Positions 27,498 to 35,904 of a stretch of DNA of 64,000 nucleotides are shown one piece after another. The stretch spans positions 1,608,501-1,672,500 of the forward strand of contig NZ_CP039249.1 of the NCBI RefSeq assembly GCF_004795835.1, given 5' to 3'. This DNA comes from Sphingomonas sp. PAMC26645. Lineage in GTDB: Bacteria > Pseudomonadota > Alphaproteobacteria > Sphingomonadales > Sphingomonadaceae. A model generated the notes under the pieces. The model was not told the DNA's origin and searched no databases. It worked only from the letters and a program-made list of their open reading frames with translations. How positions within the stretch are numbered: the first letter of the stretch is position 1; each line of letters opens with the position of its first letter. The position numbers and the translations under genes were made by a program.

Positions 27498-29006
27498 ATG
27501 GCGGCGATCGTAGCGACGGTGGCATATCTTGGGCTGGAGGCGCGCGCGGTCGAGGTGCAAGTCCAACTGATTCCGGGACTTCCTGCGTTCAACGTGGTTG
27601 GGCTGGCGGATAAGGCGGTCGGTGAAAGCCGCGAACGCGTACGCGGTGCGATCGCCGGGATGGGGCTGTCGCTGCCGCCGAAGCGCATCGCGGTGAACCT
27701 GTCGCCCGCCGATCTGCCGAAAGAAGGATCGCATTTCGATCTTCCTATCGCGCTGGCGTTGCTGGCGGCGATGGGGGTGGCCGATGCTGAGGCGCTGGCG
27801 GACTATGTGATCGTTGGCGAGCTTGGCCTTGATGCGCGGATCACGGCGTCGCCGGGAGTCCTGCTCGCGGCATTGCACGCGTCGGAGGTGGGGAAGGGGC
27901 TCGTATGCCCCGCCGCGCAAGGTTCGGAAGCGGCATGGGCAGGCGAAATCGAGGTTATCGCTGCACCCGACCTGCTGTCATTGCTCAACCACTTCAAGGG
28001 CCACGGCCTGCTCAGCCCACCCAAGCCGGGAATCGCAGAGCACGCCGACCACGGTCCAGACCTGCGGCAGGTGAAGGGGCAGGAAACCGCCAAGCGCGCG
28101 CTGGAGATCGCAGCCGCCGGATCGCATAATCTCTTGATGGTTGGGCCCCCTGGCTCGGGCAAGTCGCTGATGGCTTCGTGCCTGCCCGGCATCCTGCCAC
28201 CGCTCGACCCCGCCGAGGCGCTCGAGGTGTCGATGGTGCAATCGGTAGCGGGCACGCTTTCCGGCGGCCGCCTGACCCGCACGCGTCCCTTTCGTGCCCC
28301 GCACCATTCCGCCTCGATGGCGGCACTCACCGGGGGCGGGCTGAAGGTGAAGCCGGGGGAGGTCAGCCTCGCACATCTCGGCGTGCTCTTCCTCGACGAA
28401 CTCCCGGAGTTCCAGCGCGCCGTCCTCGATTCGCTGCGCCAACCGCTTGAGACGGGCACGGTCAGCGTCGCCCGTGCCAACGCGCACGTCACCTTTCCTG
28501 CGCGCGTACAGTTGATCGCCGCGATGAACCCGTGTCGGTGCGGCCACCTCGGCGACGCGAGCCTGGCCTGCGCGAGGGCCCCGAAATGCGCCGCGGATTA
28601 TCAGGCGAAGGTGTCGGGTCCGCTACTCGACCGAATCGACCTGCACATCGACGTCCAGGCGGTCAGCGCCGCCGACCTGATCCTTCCGCCGCCGACCGAA
28701 GGCTCGGCAGAGGTTTCCGCCCGCGTTTCCGCCGCCCGAGCGATCCAGACCGAGCGATACCGCGACCACCCGGTTCGTACGAATGCGGAGGCGGATGGCG
28801 CGCTGCTCGACGCCGTTGCCACGCCCGACGAAGCCGGCCGCAAACTCCTCGCCCACGCCGCCGAAGCGATGCGCCTGACCGCGCGCGGCTACACCCGCAT
28901 CCTCCGCGTCGCCCGCACCATCGCCGATCTCGCGGGCAGCGATACCGTCGGTCGTATCCACATTGCCGAGGCGCTAAGTTACCGCCGTCAGCCGCCCCGA
29001 AGCTAA
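27498..29006 (+). CDS. YifB-family Mg chelatase-like AAA ATPase (ComM-like)
   Basis: ComM/YifB proteins are ring helicases that help integrate foreign DNA during transformation where studied. The 502 residues begin MAAIVATVAYLGLEARAVEV and hold a Lon-like ChlI domain (KAVGESRERVRGAI), Walker A VGPPGSGKSLMA, Walker B LGVLFLDELPEF, AAMNPCRCGH and a C-terminal DRIDLHIDV plus helical domain. AGGGGAG sits about 6 bases before the ATG at 27498. A tRNA gene follows at 29064. Confidence 0.93.
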   Translation: MAAIVATVAYLGLEARAVEVQVQLIPGLPAFNVVGLADKAVGESRERVRGAIAGMGLSLPPKRIAVNLSPADLPKEGSHFDLPIALALLAAMGVADAEALADYVIVGELGLDARITASPGVLLAALHASEVGKGLVCPAAQGSEAAWAGEIEVIAAPDLLSLLNHFKGHGLLSPPKPGIAEHADHGPDLRQVKGQETAKRALEIAAAGSHNLLMVGPPGSGKSLMASCLPGILPPLDPAEALEVSMVQSVAGTLSGGRLTRTRPFRAPHHSASMAALTGGGLKVKPGEVSLAHLGVLFLDELPEFQRAVLDSLRQPLETGTVSVARANAHVTFPARVQLIAAMNPCRCGHLGDASLACARAPKCAADYQAKVSGPLLDRIDLHIDVQAVSAADLILPPPTEGSAEVSARVSAARAIQTERYRDHPVRTNAEADGALLDAVATPDEAGRKLLAHAAEAMRLTARGYTRILRVARTIADLAGSDTVGRIHIAEALSYRRQPPRS

Positions 29007-29063
29007 AGGCGCAACTAAACCCGCTTGCGGCGGACGAAAGCTTCGTCTAGCCAACCCGCCGCT

Positions 29064-29148
29064 GCCCCTGTGGCGAAATTGGTAGACGCGACCGACTCAA
29101 AATCGGTTGCCGCAAGGCATGCTGGTTCGATTCCGGCCAGGGGCACCA
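29064..29148 (+). tRNA. tRNA-Leu (anticodon CAA)
   Basis: The 85-base sequence folds as a class II tRNA. The acceptor stem GCCCCTG pairs with CAGGGGC, followed by an encoded ACCA. The anticodon stem ACCGA/TCGGT encloses the loop CTCAAAA, giving anticodon CAA at 29098-29100. A variable arm (TTGCCGCAAGGCA region) and the T loop GGTTCGATTCC are present. It decodes TTG leucine codons. Confidence 0.96.
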
Positions 29149-29235
29149 TCTCTTTCCAACGATTGCGCGTCCACCTTCGGGACGAGCCGCATACGGATCG
29201 TTTCCTTGCGAAAATTTCGCCGGTAAGGACACGGG

Positions 29236-29907
29236 ATGGCGAAGCGACCGGCCCGATATGTCTCATCGCGGCGGCGCAATCGATCCGGGCTGAGACCATC
29301 GTCCGAGCATTGGCTTCTTCTCCTCGGCGCAGTGGTCGCGTTCGCGGCGATCTTCGGATCGCTGACCGATTTGCCCTGGCCGACCGAAACTACCACGGCG
29401 CACCGCAAGCCACGTCTCACGATGGCGCAGGCGCGCGCTTCCAATGCGCTGGTCCCGATCGTTGCCGAAAAGCGCAAGCGAGCGGAGCCGTTCCGGTTTC
29501 GTGGCGGTCCTGCGGCGCGCCTCCAGGCGACCGAATGCCTCGCCACCGCTGCGCTCTATGAGGCTGGCGCCGACCGTGACGGACAACGTGCAGTCATCCA
29601 GGTCGTGCTCAACCGGGTCGGCGCGCGTGGCTTCCCCAAGTCGGTCTGCGGGGTCGTCTATCAAGGTGCGAACCGGAAGACGGGATGCCAGTTCTCGTTC
29701 ACCTGCGACGGCTCGCAGACACGGCGGCCCGAGCACGAGGGCTGGGAACAGGCGAGGCACGCGGCACTGCGGGCGATGAACGGCTACGTCTATACGCCGG
29801 TCGGCCGCGCAACCCATTACCACACCGACTGGCTCGTACCGTACTGGCGCAGTTCGCTCGTCAAGGTGGCTACCGTCGAGTCGCACATCTTCTACCAGCG
29901 CCGCTGA
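29236..29907 (+). CDS. SleB/CwlJ-type cell wall hydrolase
   Basis: The 223-residue product has a basic N-terminus, a single membrane helix (WLLLLGAVVAFAAIFGS) and a C-terminal hydrolase_2 domain. The domain starts ECLATAALYEAGADRDGQRA with the probable catalytic glutamate, then VLNRVGARGFPKSVCGVVYQ and the cysteine-rich TGCQFSFTCDGS. Homologues act on peptidoglycan in the periplasm. AAGGA lies about 7 bases before the ATG. Confidence 0.9.
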   Translation: MAKRPARYVSSRRRNRSGLRPSSEHWLLLLGAVVAFAAIFGSLTDLPWPTETTTAHRKPRLTMAQARASNALVPIVAEKRKRAEPFRFRGGPAARLQATECLATAALYEAGADRDGQRAVIQVVLNRVGARGFPKSVCGVVYQGANRKTGCQFSFTCDGSQTRRPEHEGWEQARHAALRAMNGYVYTPVGRATHYHTDWLVPYWRSSLVKVATVESHIFYQRR

Positions 29908-29911
29908 GCGC

Positions 29912-30499
29912 TCAGTCGATCCGGTACTGGATTGGCTTGAAGCTGCCCCCGTTCGATTGCAGCGCTGAACAGGCGGTCATGCCGATGACGAGGTCCATGG
30001 CAGCGCGGAAGACGATGGTGTCGCCGGCCTTGCTCAGCGGCGGTTCGACCGTGAACGTGCCCGTCTCGCCGTTGATCGGCACGTTCATGAAGCAGTTGAA
30101 CGCGACCGGGATATGGTCCGGCTCGATGTCCCACGGCGCGAGCGCCTCCGCGAGATTGCCGAAGCAGCCGCGATGGGGGTCGGTGTCGCCATAGATAATC
30201 GCGAAGGTTTCCTTCGAACACGGCGTCAGCAGGAAATCATGCCGGCCCACATCATCCGAGACGATCTCCAGCATCACGTTGCTACGGTTCGAATAGAGCA
30301 GGTCGCCGGTCGTCAGGTACAACCGGCTCGCATAATCGAGCGTTCGCCCCGACGAGATCGCCTCACGCACATCCGCGCGGTTATAGGCGAGCAAGTCCGA
30401 TACCTGGCGGCCCTCTGGATCGATCACGGTGAGCGTCTGCCCCTTGTCGAGCGTGAAACCGGCCCCCGAGCGCGGCGGGATCGTCTTGATGTCAGCCAC
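29912..30499 (-). CDS. DUF1989 (urea carboxylase-associated family) protein
   Basis: DUF1989 proteins include subunits of carboxyguanidine deiminase, found beside urea/guanidine carboxylases; others have unknown roles. The 195-residue product has VIDPEGRQVSDLLAYN, LTPCSKETF, DPHRGCFGNLAEAL and SKAGDTIVFRAAMDLVIGMTAC, with the conserved cysteine and histidine pattern expected to bind metal. The GTG at 30499 has GAGG about 8 bases upstream and overlaps the YcgG gene stop by 8 bp, so the two are translated together. No carboxylase gene is in the window. Confidence 0.8.
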   Translation of the reverse strand: MADIKTIPPRSGAGFTLDKGQTLTVIDPEGRQVSDLLAYNRADVREAISSGRTLDYASRLYLTTGDLLYSNRSNVMLEIVSDDVGRHDFLLTPCSKETFAIIYGDTDPHRGCFGNLAEALAPWDIEPDHIPVAFNCFMNVPINGETGTFTVEPPLSKAGDTIVFRAAMDLVIGMTACSALQSNGGSFKPIQYRID

Positions 30500-31178
30500 G
30501 TGCTTCGCCTCGCTTGAAAGGGCATTTCCAGGATTCGTCGACGACGCGCCCGCTATATTGTCGCGCTTCGCTCGATTCACCGTGGCGCGCCAGCATCGGG
30601 TTCATCGAGCCGGCATATTCGAGGTCGCGCGCGAGGATCGACGAACGCAACTTGTCGTAGCGCTGCTGGTCGCGCAGCACCTCAAACTGGTCGTGCAGGT
30701 TGAACACTATCGCCGGCGATTCGAACTTTCGCGCCGGACGGCTCGCATTGGGATGGAGGCCGACGACGAAGAATGCCTCGCCCGCGAAACTCAGCGAGAA
30801 ATGCGGATCGTCGGGATCGCTGCTTACCGACGGGTCGGGGCGGTAGCCAAGCCACTCGTCCTTGTCGCTAAGTGACTGAGCGCGGGCCCAAAGATGTGCC
30901 TCGAACTCTTCTTCCGACAACAAAGCAGGCGCTTCGAACAATATGATAAGCGTGCGGAAGATTGCGCGATCCTCACGGTATTTGCGGACGGTCTCGCCGA
31001 GCGCCGGAGAAATTCTCATGTCGTCCCAAGCGGATCGCACATCACGGGCGACGAGAATGTCCATCTGTCCCTTGGCGAGCGCGGATTTTGCGCCGACGCA
31101 GGGGAATTGCGGCGCCTGCACAGTCTCGATGAACTTGCGCGCGAGCGGGTGGTCGTTCTGGAAAATTGGCTGGTACAT
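30492..31178 (-). CDS. YqcI/YcgG-family protein, probable haem-dependent N-hydroxylase
   Basis: Studied members of this family (GntA in guanitoxin, DcsA in D-cycloserine synthesis) are haem enzymes that hydroxylate guanidino nitrogens of arginine-type substrates. The product has 228 residues from the ATG at 31178. It shows FPCVGAKSALAKG near the start, FFVVGLHPNASRPARKF in the middle and FNLHDQFEVLRDQQRYDKLR, all typical of the family, with candidate haem-ligand histidines in GLHP and NLH. It is cotranscribed with the DUF1989 gene and divergent from a Crp/Fnr regulator. The substrate is inferred, not known. Confidence 0.8.
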   Translation of the reverse strand: MYQPIFQNDHPLARKFIETVQAPQFPCVGAKSALAKGQMDILVARDVRSAWDDMRISPALGETVRKYREDRAIFRTLIILFEAPALLSEEEFEAHLWARAQSLSDKDEWLGYRPDPSVSSDPDDPHFSLSFAGEAFFVVGLHPNASRPARKFESPAIVFNLHDQFEVLRDQQRYDKLRSSILARDLEYAGSMNPMLARHGESSEARQYSGRVVDESWKCPFKRGEARG

Positions 31179-31230
31179 GGTCGGGGAGGAACCCGCGAAC
31201 CGCTGCAATGTTTCGCGTCCGACATAACCT

Positions 31231-31244
31231 TTGATATTGATCAG
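31231..31244. promoter_or_regulatory. FNR-like box TTGAT-N4-ATCAG
   Basis: TTGATATTGATCAG matches the FNR/DNR consensus TTGAT-N4-ATCAA at nine of ten fixed positions. It lies 53 bp upstream of the YcgG-family ATG and 66 bp upstream of the Crp/Fnr gene, so one site could control both directions. No other perfect match was noticed nearby. Confidence 0.55.
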
Positions 31245-31309
31245 TACGAATCCCGATCTGTTCTTCTATCGCGGAGGGCGGTACGAGGCCGGGTGATGAA
31301 GGGGTGTCG

Positions 31310-32026
31310 ATGATCTCGGAAAAATTCCTCATGGGCCGTGGTCGCCATGAGTTGAGCAACGAAGAAAAGCAGGTGCTGGAGGACGGCATCGAATCCGTGC
31401 GGCAGGTGCCCGGGCGCAAGCAGATCGTCCGGGCGGGCGACCTCATCGAGACGAGCACGCTGCTGATCGAGGGGTTCGTGTGTCGCTACATGGACGACCG
31501 CGAGGGTCAGCGTCAGCTGGTCGCCGTGCACGTACCGGGCGATTTCGTCGATCTACACGCATTCCCGATGAAGCGCCTCGATCACGATATCGCGACTCTG
31601 GGGCCCGTGAAGATCGCCTGCTTCGAACACCGTACGTTGCAGTCCATCACCGAGCGCTATCCGCATCTGACGCAGAAACTGTGGTTCAGCACGCTGCTCG
31701 ACGCAGCGATGCACCGCGAATGGATATTTCGGCTGGGGCGGCTCGGCGCGGAAGGGCGGATCGCGCATCTGTTCTGCGAACTGAACGCGCGGCTGGAGAT
31801 GATCGGGATGGCGGAGGACGGGCGGTTCATGCTGCCGATGACGCAGCCCGATCTGGCAGAGGCGACCGGGTTGACCGGCGTTCACGTCAACCGCGTGTTG
31901 AGAGCGCTTCGCGAGAAAAACCTGCTGACGTTCAAGGCTGGCGAGGTAAATATCGTGGATCGTAAAGCACTTGCAGCCGTTGCTGAATTCGAACCACAAT
32001 ATCTTTACGGTTCCAGGGGCGAGTGA
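31310..32026 (+). CDS. Crp/Fnr-family transcriptional regulator
   Basis: The 238-residue protein has an N-terminal cyclic-nucleotide-fold domain (GRKQIVRAGDLIETSTLLIEG) and a C-terminal winged helix (TQPDLAEATGLTGVHVNRVL). It lacks the N-terminal cysteine cluster of true FNR, so it is unlikely to carry an iron-sulfur cluster; the recognition helix reads GVHVNR in place of ETxSR. The effector is unknown. The ATG at 31310 has GAAGGGG about 5 bases upstream. It is divergent from the YcgG-DUF1989 pair, which it may regulate. Confidence 0.88.
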   Translation: MISEKFLMGRGRHELSNEEKQVLEDGIESVRQVPGRKQIVRAGDLIETSTLLIEGFVCRYMDDREGQRQLVAVHVPGDFVDLHAFPMKRLDHDIATLGPVKIACFEHRTLQSITERYPHLTQKLWFSTLLDAAMHREWIFRLGRLGAEGRIAHLFCELNARLEMIGMAEDGRFMLPMTQPDLAEATGLTGVHVNRVLRALREKNLLTFKAGEVNIVDRKALAAVAEFEPQYLYGSRGE

Positions 32027-32079
32027 CGGGTAGCCGGCGCGTGACCCATGGCAGGATCAACGGTCGGGGGAGTGAGACC

Positions 32080-32262
32080 ATGATGACGCCGGAAACCCTC
32101 GCAGGCATCGCCGCCGCCGAGAATGGGCTGGTGACGCTGGACGGCGTCGACGGCCTGGCGATCACCTTCACGCCGCAGGCCGCCGCTGAGACGGGGCGTA
32201 GGCTTATTGCGGCGGCGGAAGTGGCTGCGAGCCAGCCGCGCGACGATCGATCCGGCGACTGA
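32080..32262 (+). CDS. Small hypothetical protein (60 residues)
   Basis: The product opens MMTPETLAGIAAAENG and contains a short beta-like stretch (GLVTLDGVDGLAITFTPQAAAETG) ending in a polar tail. A strong GGGGGAG ribosome site (32066-32072) lies 7 bases before the ATG at 32080, supporting a real gene. It follows the Crp/Fnr gene by 53 bp. I do not recognise it. Confidence 0.55.
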   Translation: MMTPETLAGIAAAENGLVTLDGVDGLAITFTPQAAAETGRRLIAAAEVAASQPRDDRSGD

Positions 32263-32365
32263 TCTTACGGCGCGTACGACCGGCGCTACGCGCTGATCAA
32301 TGCGTACGCCTTCCGCTACGTAACTTTATCACTATGCTACCCGGCACATTGACCGGGAGATCCAT

Positions 32366-34498
32366 GTGCAGTTTCTATACCTCGCCGCCAGCGCCGTTGC
32401 GTTGATGGCGTCTACGTCGATCGCCGCGCAGACTGGTGCGACGTCCACGACACCCGCCGCGAACCCGTTGCTGGCCGACTGGACCGGTCCGCTGGGCGGA
32501 GTGCCGCCGTGGGACAGGGTTCGCCCCGAGCTGTTCCCGCAGGCGTTCGAGACGACGTTGGCCGAGCGGACCGTCGAATACCGCAAGATCGCCGACAATC
32601 CTGCCAAGCCCACCTTCGCCAACACGATCGTGCCGATGCAGTTGGCCGGCAAGCGCTATGGTCAGGTGATGACGCTGTTCGGCGTGATGACCGGCAACAT
32701 GAACACCCCGGCGTATCAGAAGCTCGACCGCGAATGGTCGCCCAAATTCTCCGCGGCATCGGACGCGATCACGTTCGACAAGTCGTTGTTCGCGCGCATC
32801 CAGGCGATCTACGCAGGCCGCAATTCCAGCGGGTTGAACGCGCAGCAGGCCCGGCTCGTGACGCGGATCTACGACAGTTATGTACGCCAGGGCGCCAAGC
32901 TGACCGACGCGCAGAAGACGCAGCTGTCGCAGTATAACCAGCAGCTCGCGACGGCGTTCTCAACATTTGGCGAAAAGCTGCTCGCAGACGAGAGCAAAGC
33001 GATTTCGGTCACCGACGAGGCGCAACTTGCCGGTCTTCCCGACAGCGTGAAGGCGGTCGCCAAGGCCGCGGCGGCCGAGCGGAAGCTGCCGGGCTTCGCG
33101 ATCGTCAACACGCGGTCGGCGGTCGATCCCGTGCTGACCTACGCCACCGATCGTGCTCTGCGCGAGAAGGTATGGCGCGCGTTCGTCAACCGCGGCGACA
33201 ATGGCGATGCGAACGACACGAACGCGACCATCGCGCAGATCGTCAAGCTGCGTGCCGACCGCGCGCACCTGCTCGGGTTCAAGACGCATGCCGATTGGCG
33301 GATGCAGGACACGATGGCGAAGACGCCCGCCGCGGCGATGGACCTGATGATGCGCGTCTGGCCCGCCGCCAAGGCACGCGTGGCCGAGGAAGTCGCGGAC
33401 ATGCAGCAGGTCGCCGGCACTTCGCTGACGATCGAGCCGTGGGATTACCGCTTCTACCAGGAGAAGGTGCGTAAAGCCCGGTACGACCTCGATCAGGCGC
33501 AGCTGAAGCCGTATTTCGAGCTCGGCAACATCATCCAGGGGTCGCTGTACGCGGCCAACCGGCTGTACGGGCTGAACTTCAAGGAGATCACCGGCACCGT
33601 TCCCGTGTTCGAGCCGAACATGCGCGTGTGGAGCGTCACCGACAAGAACGGCAAGAACGTCGGGCTGTTCTATCGCGACGATTTCGCGCGGACCGGCAAG
33701 CGATCGGGTGCTTGGGCGAACACGTATCGTGGGCAGCGAGGCCTCGCGCCGGCGCAGCTCGTGCTGTCGTCGAACAACAACAATTTCGCCAAGGGCTTGC
33801 CGGGCGAGCCGATCCTCATCAGCCTCGACGATGCACAGACGCTGTTCCACGAGTTCGGCCATGCGATCCACGCGATGCTCCAGAACGTCTATTATCCGGG
33901 GCTCGCGGGCACGCCGCGCGACTTCGTGGAATATCCGAGCCAGGTGAACGAGCATTGGCTGCTGACCCGCGACGTGCTCGACAAATATGCGCGGCATTAC
34001 CAGACCAAGGCGGCGATGCCGCAGGCGTTGCTCGACAAGATCGAGCAGTCGAGCAAGTTCAGCGAGGGCTTCAAGACCGCGGAATACCTGTCGTCGGCGA
34101 TCGTCGACATGAAGATCCACACCGTCCCCGACGGCGTCATCGATCCCGACAAGTTCGAGGCCGCGACGCTCGCCGAGATCGGCATGCCGAAGCAGCTGGT
34201 GATGCGTCACCGCGTGCCGCAGTTCCAGCATTTGTTCGCATCGGACAGCTATTCGGCGGGGTATTACAGCTACCTCTGGTCCGAGACGATGGACGCCGAC
34301 ACCTTCGCGGCGTTCGAGGAGGCGGGCAGTCCGTGGGACAAGCCGACCGCAGACAAGTTCGCCAAGATCCTGTTGTCGACCGGCAACGAGACCGATCGCG
34401 CCGAGGCGTATCGCGCGTTCCGGGGGCGTGATCCCGACGTGAACGCGCTGCTCAAGAAGCGCGGCTTTCCGACGCAAGCGCCGCAGGGGACGAAGTAA
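32366..34498 (+). CDS. M3-family metallopeptidase (peptidyl-dipeptidase Dcp-like), exported
   Basis: The 710-residue precursor begins with a signal peptide (YLAASAVALMASTSIAAQ), so it is probably periplasmic. The large helical M3 fold carries the zinc motif LFHEFGHAIHAML, with the third ligand glutamate in the following VNEHWLL region. Dcp-type enzymes remove C-terminal dipeptides. The GTG at 32366 follows GGGAG by about 8 bases. Its stop overlaps the next ATG by one base (TAATG). Confidence 0.92.
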   Translation: MQFLYLAASAVALMASTSIAAQTGATSTTPAANPLLADWTGPLGGVPPWDRVRPELFPQAFETTLAERTVEYRKIADNPAKPTFANTIVPMQLAGKRYGQVMTLFGVMTGNMNTPAYQKLDREWSPKFSAASDAITFDKSLFARIQAIYAGRNSSGLNAQQARLVTRIYDSYVRQGAKLTDAQKTQLSQYNQQLATAFSTFGEKLLADESKAISVTDEAQLAGLPDSVKAVAKAAAAERKLPGFAIVNTRSAVDPVLTYATDRALREKVWRAFVNRGDNGDANDTNATIAQIVKLRADRAHLLGFKTHADWRMQDTMAKTPAAAMDLMMRVWPAAKARVAEEVADMQQVAGTSLTIEPWDYRFYQEKVRKARYDLDQAQLKPYFELGNIIQGSLYAANRLYGLNFKEITGTVPVFEPNMRVWSVTDKNGKNVGLFYRDDFARTGKRSGAWANTYRGQRGLAPAQLVLSSNNNNFAKGLPGEPILISLDDAQTLFHEFGHAIHAMLQNVYYPGLAGTPRDFVEYPSQVNEHWLLTRDVLDKYARHYQTKAAMPQALLDKIEQSSKFSEGFKTAEYLSSAIVDMKIHTVPDGVIDPDKFEAATLAEIGMPKQLVMRHRVPQFQHLFASDSYSAGYYSYLWSETMDADTFAAFEEAGSPWDKPTADKFAKILLSTGNETDRAEAYRAFRGRDPDVNALLKKRGFPTQAPQGTK

Positions 34499-35787
34499 TG
34501 GCACCCGATCAGAAAACGCGCCTCAAGGCGATCATCGGTGGATCGACGGGCAATCTGGTCGAGTGGTTCGACTGGTACGTCTATTCCGCCTTCACGCTGT
34601 ATTTCGCGCCGCATTTCTTCCCGTCGACCGATCGCACCGCGCAGTTGCTGAGCACGGCGGCGGTCTTCGCGGTCGGCTTCCTGATGCGGCCGATCGGCGC
34701 GTGGATCATGGGCATCTATGCCGATCGCCATGGTCGCAAGGCGGGGCTTACGGTGTCGGTCACGCTGATGTGTGCCGGTTCGCTGATCATCGCGTGTACG
34801 CCGGGGTATGAGACGATCGGCGTGTTCGCGCCGACGATGCTGGTGATCGCGCGGCTGATGCAGGGTCTGTCGGTCGGCGGCGAATATGGCGCGTCGGCGA
34901 CGTATCTCACCGAGATGGCGGGCAAGAACCGCCGCGGCTTCTTCTCGTCGTTCCAGTACGTCACGCTGATCTCGGGCCAGCTGCTCGCGATCTGCGTGCT
35001 GCTCGTGCTGCAGTCGACGATGAGCGAGGCGGCGCTCGATTCCTGGGGCTGGCGCATTCCGTTCGCGATCGGCGCGGTGTTGGCCGTGGTCGTGTTCTAT
35101 ATTCGCCATGGCCTTGCCGAGACGCAGAGCTTCGAGAATGCCAAGGCCGATGCGGGCGACGGCAAGCCCAAGTCGGGCTTCATCCAGTTGATCACCAAGC
35201 ATCCGCGTGAGACGATCACGGTGATGCTGCTGACCGCTGGCGGTACGCTCGCCTTCTACGCCTACTCGATCTACATGCAGAAGTTCCTGGTCAACACCAG
35301 CGGGTTCAGCCGCGAGGTGGCGAGCCAGATCAACGCCGCGACGCTGTTCGTGTTCATGCTGTTGCAGCCGATCGCGGGCGGGCTTTCGGACAAGATCGGG
35401 CGGAAACCGCTGATGGTCGGGTTCGGTATTGCCGGGGTGCTGTTCACCTATCCGATCTTCACCGCGCTGGAGACCGCGACCAACCCGATCTATGCCGGGT
35501 TGCTGGTGATGGCGGCGCTGGTGATCGTGACGGGCTACACGTCGATCAACGCGGTCGTGAAGGCGGAACTGTTCCCGGCGCATATCCGAGCGCTGGGCGT
35601 CGCTCTGCCCTATGCGCTGGCCAACACGCTGTTCGGAGGGACCGCGGAATTCGTCGCGTTGAAGTTCAAGGGCGCCGGCTTCGAACGCGGCTTCTACTGG
35701 TACGTGACGGCGATGATCGCGGTGTCGCTGGTGGTTTATCTGCGCATGAAGGACACGCGGACGAACAGTCAGATCGTCGAGGATTGA
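34498..35787 (+). CDS. MHS-family MFS transporter (KgtP-like dicarboxylate:H+ symporter)
   Basis: The 429-residue protein has twelve predicted membrane segments. GNLVEWFDWYVYSAFTLYF is the family's first helix, MGIYADRHGRKAGL the MFS signature loop, and LSVGGEYGASATYL the helix 4 motif. KgtP imports alpha-ketoglutarate; related members carry proline, betaine or citrate. Coupling to the M3 peptidase suggests uptake of peptide-derived nutrients, which is inference. Confidence 0.88.
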   Translation: MAPDQKTRLKAIIGGSTGNLVEWFDWYVYSAFTLYFAPHFFPSTDRTAQLLSTAAVFAVGFLMRPIGAWIMGIYADRHGRKAGLTVSVTLMCAGSLIIACTPGYETIGVFAPTMLVIARLMQGLSVGGEYGASATYLTEMAGKNRRGFFSSFQYVTLISGQLLAICVLLVLQSTMSEAALDSWGWRIPFAIGAVLAVVVFYIRHGLAETQSFENAKADAGDGKPKSGFIQLITKHPRETITVMLLTAGGTLAFYAYSIYMQKFLVNTSGFSREVASQINAATLFVFMLLQPIAGGLSDKIGRKPLMVGFGIAGVLFTYPIFTALETATNPIYAGLLVMAALVIVTGYTSINAVVKAELFPAHIRALGVALPYALANTLFGGTAEFVALKFKGAGFERGFYWYVTAMIAVSLVVYLRMKDTRTNSQIVED

Positions 35788-35793
35788 GCCTCT

Positions 35794-35898
35794 GCTCCCT
35801 CTCCCCGGCGGGGAGAGGGCTGGAGTGAGGGGCTGTTCCAGGTGGTGTCCTGCTTGGCTTCCCCTCACCCCGACCCTCTCCCCGGAGGGAAGAGGGAG
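35794..35898. repeat. Family E-like palindromic repeat, copy 2
   Basis: GCTCCCTCTCCCCGGCGGGG and a GAGAGGG hairpin are followed by GGAGTGAGGGG, and after a spacer by CCCCTCACCCCGACCCTCTC with its own hairpin and GGGAAGAGGGAG. It fills the gap between the convergent transporter and kinase genes and could serve as a shared terminator. Confidence 0.75.
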
Positions 35899-35904
35899 AA
35901 GGAA

